Assembly: GCF_027943255.1 (NCBI RefSeq)
Contig: NC_072895.1
Coordinates: 44,242,001-44,306,000 of the forward strand
DNA from: Anastrepha obliqua
Taxonomy: Eukaryota > Arthropoda > Insecta > Diptera > Tephritidae
Direction: 5' to 3'
Length of the DNA stretch: 64,000 nt
Shown: in pieces, positions 58,681-64,000 of the stretch
How positions within the stretch are numbered: the first letter of the stretch is position 1
Layout of the letters: each line of letters opens with the position of its first letter
The notes under the pieces: generated by a model
Told to the model about the DNA's origin: nothing
Databases searched by the model: none
The model's input: the letters and a program-made list of their open reading frames with translations, nothing else
Made by a program: the position numbers and the translations under genes

Positions 58681-59629
58681 GTTATGAATTTGTTATTTGG
58701 AAATATGCGCACCTCCGTCAAGGAAAAAAGTTACAAAAACTCAATTTGATTTTTTAGCAACTCCAAAGTTTCGCTTTATTGCACTAAAGCTTAATAAGCT
58801 TTCCAAAATCATTTTAGAAACTCTTAGAAATTCTAATTGGGTGATGACAAGTTTGTAGAATTTTCATAATTTTTTTATAAAACTTCTTAATTAGATTTGA
58901 CTTTTATAAGCCAATTTTTAATCCCAGGAAAAAAATTTAGTATCGTTGTAATCAGCATAACAATTTTATTGAGCCAAGCTTTTGAGTTTTGCCAGCGAAG
59001 CGGTGTGTATTTTTTATTTTAGTCGGAAAATCTATAATTTTCCGAAACGACAAATTTTCAAAGAAAATTCAGCTTAAAGATTTAAATCCAAGTCACAAAA
59101 AGCGACGCGTCGCAAATCACATTATTTTTGAGAACAAATCGGAAAAATTCAGTCGCGTTGCAAATGCAAGTTTTGGACGGGTGTACAACTTGGTCAATAA
59201 ACTGGCTAAGATAGTTTCAATAACTTCATTTAGACTATTAGAATTAATTTTGCGATGTAACTTAGGAAGCTTTTCGTTGCTACAATTCGGTCAGCCTATG
59301 AGTGGAAGATCACTGTGGGCATCAATCATTGAAGAGTCTTTAAGTGCTATTTTGGTAGTTATTGTCGGAAATTATCTATTAAATCTGTCATCACCTTTAT
59401 TCACATAATATGGCCAAATTTGTCTTATACATTCTTTTCCTTCTCTTCCTCGTTTTTCTCGAATAAAATATTTCAACAGTTATTTATATATTACTTTGGG
59501 AAAAAATAAATGCATTATTGTCTCGGTAGATGGTCGTAGTGATCGATATTTCAAAAAGCATCGATGACACAATTTAATGTTTGTACTCGTTGTTAAGGTG
59601 ACAATGGGTTTTTTTTTTTGCATTCAGTT
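58681..59629. other. Intergenic; one long unassigned frame
   Basis: A 139-codon frame (58989-59408, plus) has no recognised motif. Its composition is typical of translated AT-rich DNA. No gene is called. Confidence 0.3.
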
Positions 59630-59945
59630 GTGAGTTACAGGGTGTTAACAATGGAAGTCAAGAAAGAGTAAATTCCGCACATTTTACAGTTTTTCTTTTA
59701 TAAAGGCGAAAGTGCAAGCAAGATCGCTGAAGATGTGAGTGATGCCTCTACTGTAGCAGCTAATTTCGTGCAATTTTGATTTCGTCGGTTCCGTTTGGGC
59801 ATTTTTGATTTTGAAGAAAATGTAGTTACAATCACAGAAATAACAAACAATTGAGCGGCATGCTAGCAGTCGTAGCATCGCCCAGAAGCTAAAAATCGAC
59901 CATAAAATAGTTTTAAACCATTTGCGCAAAAATAAAAAATAAATT
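59630..59945 (+). pseudogene. Mariner 5' end fragment (N-terminal HTH)
   Basis: ATG at 59651 opens MEVKKE, stop, IPHILQFFFYKGESASKIAE, then a frame break and SSRSIAQKLKIDHKIVLNHL. These are the two N-terminal helix-turn-helix regions of a mariner transposase. The fragment stops before the catalytic domain. Confidence 0.6.
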
Positions 59946-61489
59946 CGTAACACATATTGAAAGTCACCGTTCCTTCAAGAATATATTAATATCTTAATGT
60001 GGATAATGCAACATTTTTTATTTGCCTATTTTATACGATTTTGCTTAGTTTATCTATTCTGTAAGTTCATAAACGACTATTTGAATTTGAAATGTTTGAA
60101 TTACATTCACTTTCCTTTCTTAAATTGACATTTCATATATTTAATTATGCGTTCAAATAATTATTTTATTTTATTCAGTTTTTTTAATTTATAATTCAGT
60201 TTTGTTTTTGAGTTATAATTACATATTGTAAATTTTTTTTGACATTACGTAGAAATATATATGCAATATTGTTAATATTATTATTGGACCATAATACACT
60301 GCGACCTCTGATGGGGTGGGTCTATTGTGCTTGACATGTACATATGTATATATTTTATTATTTTTATAATTTTTATTCTTTGCATTTAACCCACCAGACT
60401 TAGCGTGTTGAAAACGATAACAGTCCACTGCAGACAAGCTCTGCTAAAAGCCATAGTTAACGGCATTTTTCTTTTCTGTGTATTAAAATTTTTTTTTATA
60501 AATATATTTATGCTATGTTTTTCAAAATTTCATTTAATGTTGATATTGATTAATTTTTTTTTCAAACACAATATATTCAAAATAACGCGCTGCTAATGCA
60601 CGGCACCTTTAAAGACAAACAACAAACTGTCCTCACGAAAGCGTCTAAAAATTTTCAAAACACTCGCATTTTTCAAAAAATTCGACCAATTAAGTGCCAA
60701 CAGCGTAAGGAAGATGCCAATTTATGATTTTGTGCGAGTGTATGAGTTTATGATGAGTCTGCCGGCAGTGGTTGTCATTTCTTAACACTAACACACATAC
60801 GAGTATACCTACATATAGTTTTGTATACATGCATAAATTTATTTTTCCCCGTCCGCCCAACCTAATTTTTCCAAATTTTTTCTACAGACTTACTGACGAG
60901 CCACTCACCGTATGTCGCCTATGTGTTTATTAGCTAACGAAAATAGCCAACCGTGAAGGCTATGTATGCGAGCTTCATTCAATTTGGAAATGCAAAGAGG
61001 CGCGAAATTTTGGCGGTCACAGTAAAAGCGCCATATAAATAGACAGTGGACGAGTAGGTGTCTTCTGTTTCTCGGGAATAATATTTACTTATATATAAAT
61101 TTATATATTTTTTCTGTACTTCACCTGTTGGTTGTGTTTTATATGCGAAAGTCTCCTCAAATTAGCTTTGTTTCCAAAAGTATTTATTTTCCATAAAAAT
61201 TCTTTATTTAGCTTGTTCTCGCAAATCGTATTTTATTTATATAGCCTGACACTTGTTAAGCCTTCTGTCATGTCTCATAGCGCCCAAAATTTTGCATAAG
61301 CTGATTTGACTTAACAAATACTTAGGTTAGCTTAGGTTATACTGGTTGATTAAGGAAAACCATTTGTTTTGTTTTGAATGTTTAATTTTTTTTTTTTTTT
61401 TTTAAAGTAAAAGTAATCGAACTGCGCCGTTTCTGATGCCAAAGTACATTCAGGCATATATACTCATACACGTATTATATTTTGCTCTC
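59946..61489. other. Intergenic, nothing recognised
   Basis: AT-rich. A minus-strand hydrophobic reading at about 60600-60715 was examined and rejected (no acceptor, in-frame stop just upstream). Confidence 0.35.
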
Positions 61490-62150
61490 TTGAGTGAGCC
61501 ATCACCTGAGAGCTCGCATTGTCTTGGCGAGGAAAATTCTTGTTCGGCCGTTAGTTTTCCTTAATCTCCGAAAACTTCTTGCAAAAAAATGGTTGCGTAC
61601 CACTTAGAATTGACTGTTTTAACTTTCTCTAGTGGCACAGTTGCGACAGAACCAGACTTTCTGAAAAAACAGGCGACCATTTGCTTTGAAGTGCTTCTTT
61701 AGCGAACAACTTTTGTTGGAAAAGGTCGTCTTGGAACACCTACATATATTGTCGATTGATGTTTTTTCGCCTCATATGCAAAGATCTAAAATTGTCCACC
61801 TGTTGTGATGCCGTAGACGTTCTTTGAACTACCATGGCAGATTTCTTCATCATTTCTTTATACCAATCGACTTGAGTCCTTTTTGGGCAACTGTCAAATT
61901 GTGCCATATCGAACGAGATTATCCTGCAATGTTCCTGACGACCAAATGTTCGTGCATTATTGAACGTATGGTCCATTAACGCCTAAAAATGTGTATGTCT
62001 TTCAATATATCACATGACGGTCTTGCATTATTAGTAGATTAGCTTCGATTATTTCTGGTATAACAATCATTTTTGGATGGCCTTCACGAAATTCATCTTA
62101 CAAAGATCGGCGGTCATGTTGAAACTAGTTATATAAAAGTTTTACTAGTG
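61490..62150 (-). mobile_element. Mori-like mariner relic, copy E (antisense)
   Basis: Minus strand pieces: MHEHLVVR, HNLTVAQKG, WYKEMMKKS, a degraded TGDESW block, STSKQMVACFF and VATVPLEKVKTVNSKWYATI. They match the mori-like mariner at 10512 (STSKQMVACFFGKTGHVATV). Heavily shifted, and the C-terminal third is missing. Confidence 0.65.
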
Positions 62151-62233
62151 AAAACTCCAAGCTTTTCGATAAAAATATCGAATTGCAGTACATCACATTT
62201 TGCAGTGCTGCAAAGGCGAAAAAAAATGTAATA

Positions 62234-63411
62234 CGAGGTGTGTTTAAAAAATAAGGCAAATTTTCATTTTTCTCAAAAAATATTTATTTATTCATGAATT
62301 TCTATTTTATCTCCTTCAAAGAAGTCCCCCTCAGATATAATATACTTGTGCCAGCGTTTTTTTAATCCTCGAAGCTCTTCTGATACGCACTTTTTGGTAT
62401 GTCCTTGAGCTCTCTCAGCGATTCGGTCTTTATCTCCTTAATCTTTACAAAACGCCGTCTTTTCATGGGTCTATTCAATCTTGGGAACAGGAAAAAATTG
62501 CAGGGAGCCAAATCTTGTGAATACGGTGGCTGAGGCATGATAACGTTTTTGTTTTTGGCAAAATAATCTGTCACAAGCAAATATGAGTGAAGATGCATTA
62601 TTATGATGCAAAAGCCATGCATTTTTTTCGACAATTCTGGTCATTTTTTTCGTTTTCGTTTTTACTTCACACAAACGGCGCATAACTTCAAGGTAATACT
62701 CCTTATTTACCGTACGACCTTGTAGTAAGAACTCCTGATGCAGTACGCTGTGGTAATGGAAGAAAACAGTGAGCAAAGTCTTGAGATTTGATATGAGCTT
62801 GGTGTGTTTTTTTTGGTCTTGGCTCTCCTGGACTGTTCTGGATCATCGTTGACGCCGTTAAACAATTCCTGAGCGATGCTCAGGCGACGTTGTTTTTGTT
62901 CGAAATTGAGCAATTTTGGAACGAACATTGGTGCCACACGCTTCATGCCCAAAATTTCCAAAAAGATTGCATGCCATAAGCCAACCGAAATGTCAACATC
63001 CTTAACAACTTCTCTAATTGTGATTCGACGATTTTCCATAACAATTTTCTTCACTTTCTTAACATTTTTATCAGTTGTTGATGTGCTGGGCGTCCAGAGC
63101 GAGCTTCGTCATTCACATCTTCTCGACCTTCTGTGAAAAGCTTGTACCACTTGTAAACATATTTTTGACTCAGAGTATTGAGCATTTAATTCCATTTTTT
63201 CACAAAATTTGATTCAACTTCTTTGATCCATTTTTTTCGATAGCAGAAAATCGCCGAACAAGCAAAACACTTGTTTTGCTAAAACCGTGAACATATCGTC
63301 GAGACGAGAGTACCAACATACAAAAAAAATACGAATAATAAATAAATCGAAAGTCGAATGCACGTATTCTGCGTAATTTGAAAATTCGCCTTAATTTTTG
63401 AACACACCTCG
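62234..63411 (-). mobile_element. Inactive mariner copy F (same group as copy C)
   Basis: 1178 bp, left end CGAGGTGTGTTTAAAAAATA, right end inverted CGAGGTGTGTTCAAAAATTA; TA on the left, altered on the right. Antisense transposase: KKIVMENRRITIREVVKDVD, MKRVAPMFVPKLLNFEQKQR, then a deletion that removes the first catalytic Asp block. It continues RTVNKEYYLEVMRRL; HHNNASS, where HHDNA is expected (second Asp to Asn); and YSQDLAPCNFFLF (third Asp to Asn). All three catalytic aspartates are lost or changed. Confidence 0.87.
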
Positions 63412-64000
63412 GAAATCAAATAAACAATCTCGCGTAGCCCGTTCGACTCCAGTGTTGCGTTAATTGTGTGAAATGTGTAAATGGAACAATATTCAGCAAA
63501 TGATAAATTAAATATTCTTCCGAGGAGAGACTGTTTCGAGCAAATTGTATACCACTATAGACCAAATTTGCTTACAAGAAATTTTATACACCGCCCGAAA
63601 ATGGGCGTGCCAACTTGAAATTTGTATATATGTGCATGTATTCTAAAATAAAATAGTAATAATATTTACATGAAATTGAAATCATTAATTTTGTGATTCT
63701 AATCCAGCTTCCGTCAACCCTTTCGAACTCGACATTTTTTGTTTGCTTTGACTCGAAATTGTCCTTTTCACTTGTAATTACTTTATTTTATATGTATTTT
63801 TTTCAAGAAATACCTGTAGAAAATTTCAAGTATACATATGTACATATATATATAGGTATATATTTATTGTAATTTTAATTGGAATAAGAAAAATATATAT
63901 AATATAATTTACTGCATTCAAAGAATCGTTGCTAAAATTGGTTTCTTTGAGTTGTTTTGTGCTTTTACGAAAGCGAAAATTTTGCAACATCCTGAATGTT
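63412..64000. other. AT-rich right flank, nothing recognised
   Basis: Only TATA-rich microsatellite-like sequence near 63835-63905. Confidence 0.4.

Noticed and set aside
58989..59408. 139-codon frame as a gene
   Set aside because: No recognisable domain, no splice or promoter context, and composition like translated AT-rich DNA.
60600..60715. Minus-strand hydrophobic reading IGIFLTLLALNW... as a tetraspanin TM4 exon
   Set aside because: An in-frame stop lies directly before it with no AG acceptor, and no CCG-type EC2 exon is found upstream.
1..64000. CRISPR arrays, bacterial operons, Shine-Dalgarno sites, phage or viral genes
   Set aside because: No spaced direct repeats of the right type and no such genes; spliced genes and LINE/SINE content show a eukaryotic chromosome.

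Overview
The window is eukaryotic, AT-rich insect DNA. Genes have short phase-0 exons with GT-AG introns, and the rest is crowded with decayed transposable elements. A cluster of Tsp42E-type tetraspanin genes, a polypeptide GalNAc-transferase, many mariner copies and a tRNA-derived SINE all point to a higher dipteran, most likely a tephritid fruit fly. The species assignment is inference; the gene families are read directly from the sequence.

Genes. Five tetraspanin genes are recognisable: T1 (minus, 717-1547, three internal exons), T2 (plus, 14020-18987, complete, 217 aa), T3 (plus, 27332-32519, complete, 248 aa, long C-tail), T4 (minus, 34225-40807, complete, 215 aa) and T5 (minus, 50002-50810, exons 2-5). 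Where complete they share one architecture: five exons, every junction phase 0, a 60-nt first exon, then about 168-174, 150-168, 192-198 and 72 nt (159 nt in T3). Each has a short EC2 loop with four cysteines (CCG, PxxC, GC). Between T2 and T3 sits a seven-exon type II membrane GalNAc-transferase gene (22239-25428, 664 aa) with catalytic DxH and a C-terminal ricin-type lectin domain. T3 and T4 converge tail to tail, with a mariner between them.

Mobile DNA fills the rest. The left arm (2.3-4.7 kb) holds copies of an interspersed repeat, called R here, one of which carries a nested pogo-like MITE. At 5-13.5 kb there are LINE fragments, a SINE and two mori-type mariner relics, one split by a piggyBac-like MITE. 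The T2 introns contain two further mariners. T3 intron 1 holds a long-inverted-repeat element. The T4 introns contain pogo-type and IS630/mariner-type transposase relics plus RTE and SINE pieces. At 41-49 kb there are MITEs and LINE remnants, including a doubly nested set at 46.6-48.8 kb. At 51-58 kb are another transposase relic, SINEs, a 389-bp (CATAA)n array grown from an R terminus, and a LINE relic. At 59.6-63.4 kb are three mariner pieces.

I see no CRISPR, operon, rRNA or true tRNA gene. No clearly new multi-gene system is visible. The most notable points are the rigid tetraspanin gene architecture, the insertion series that can be read from empty sites and split domains, and the repeat-end origin of the satellite.
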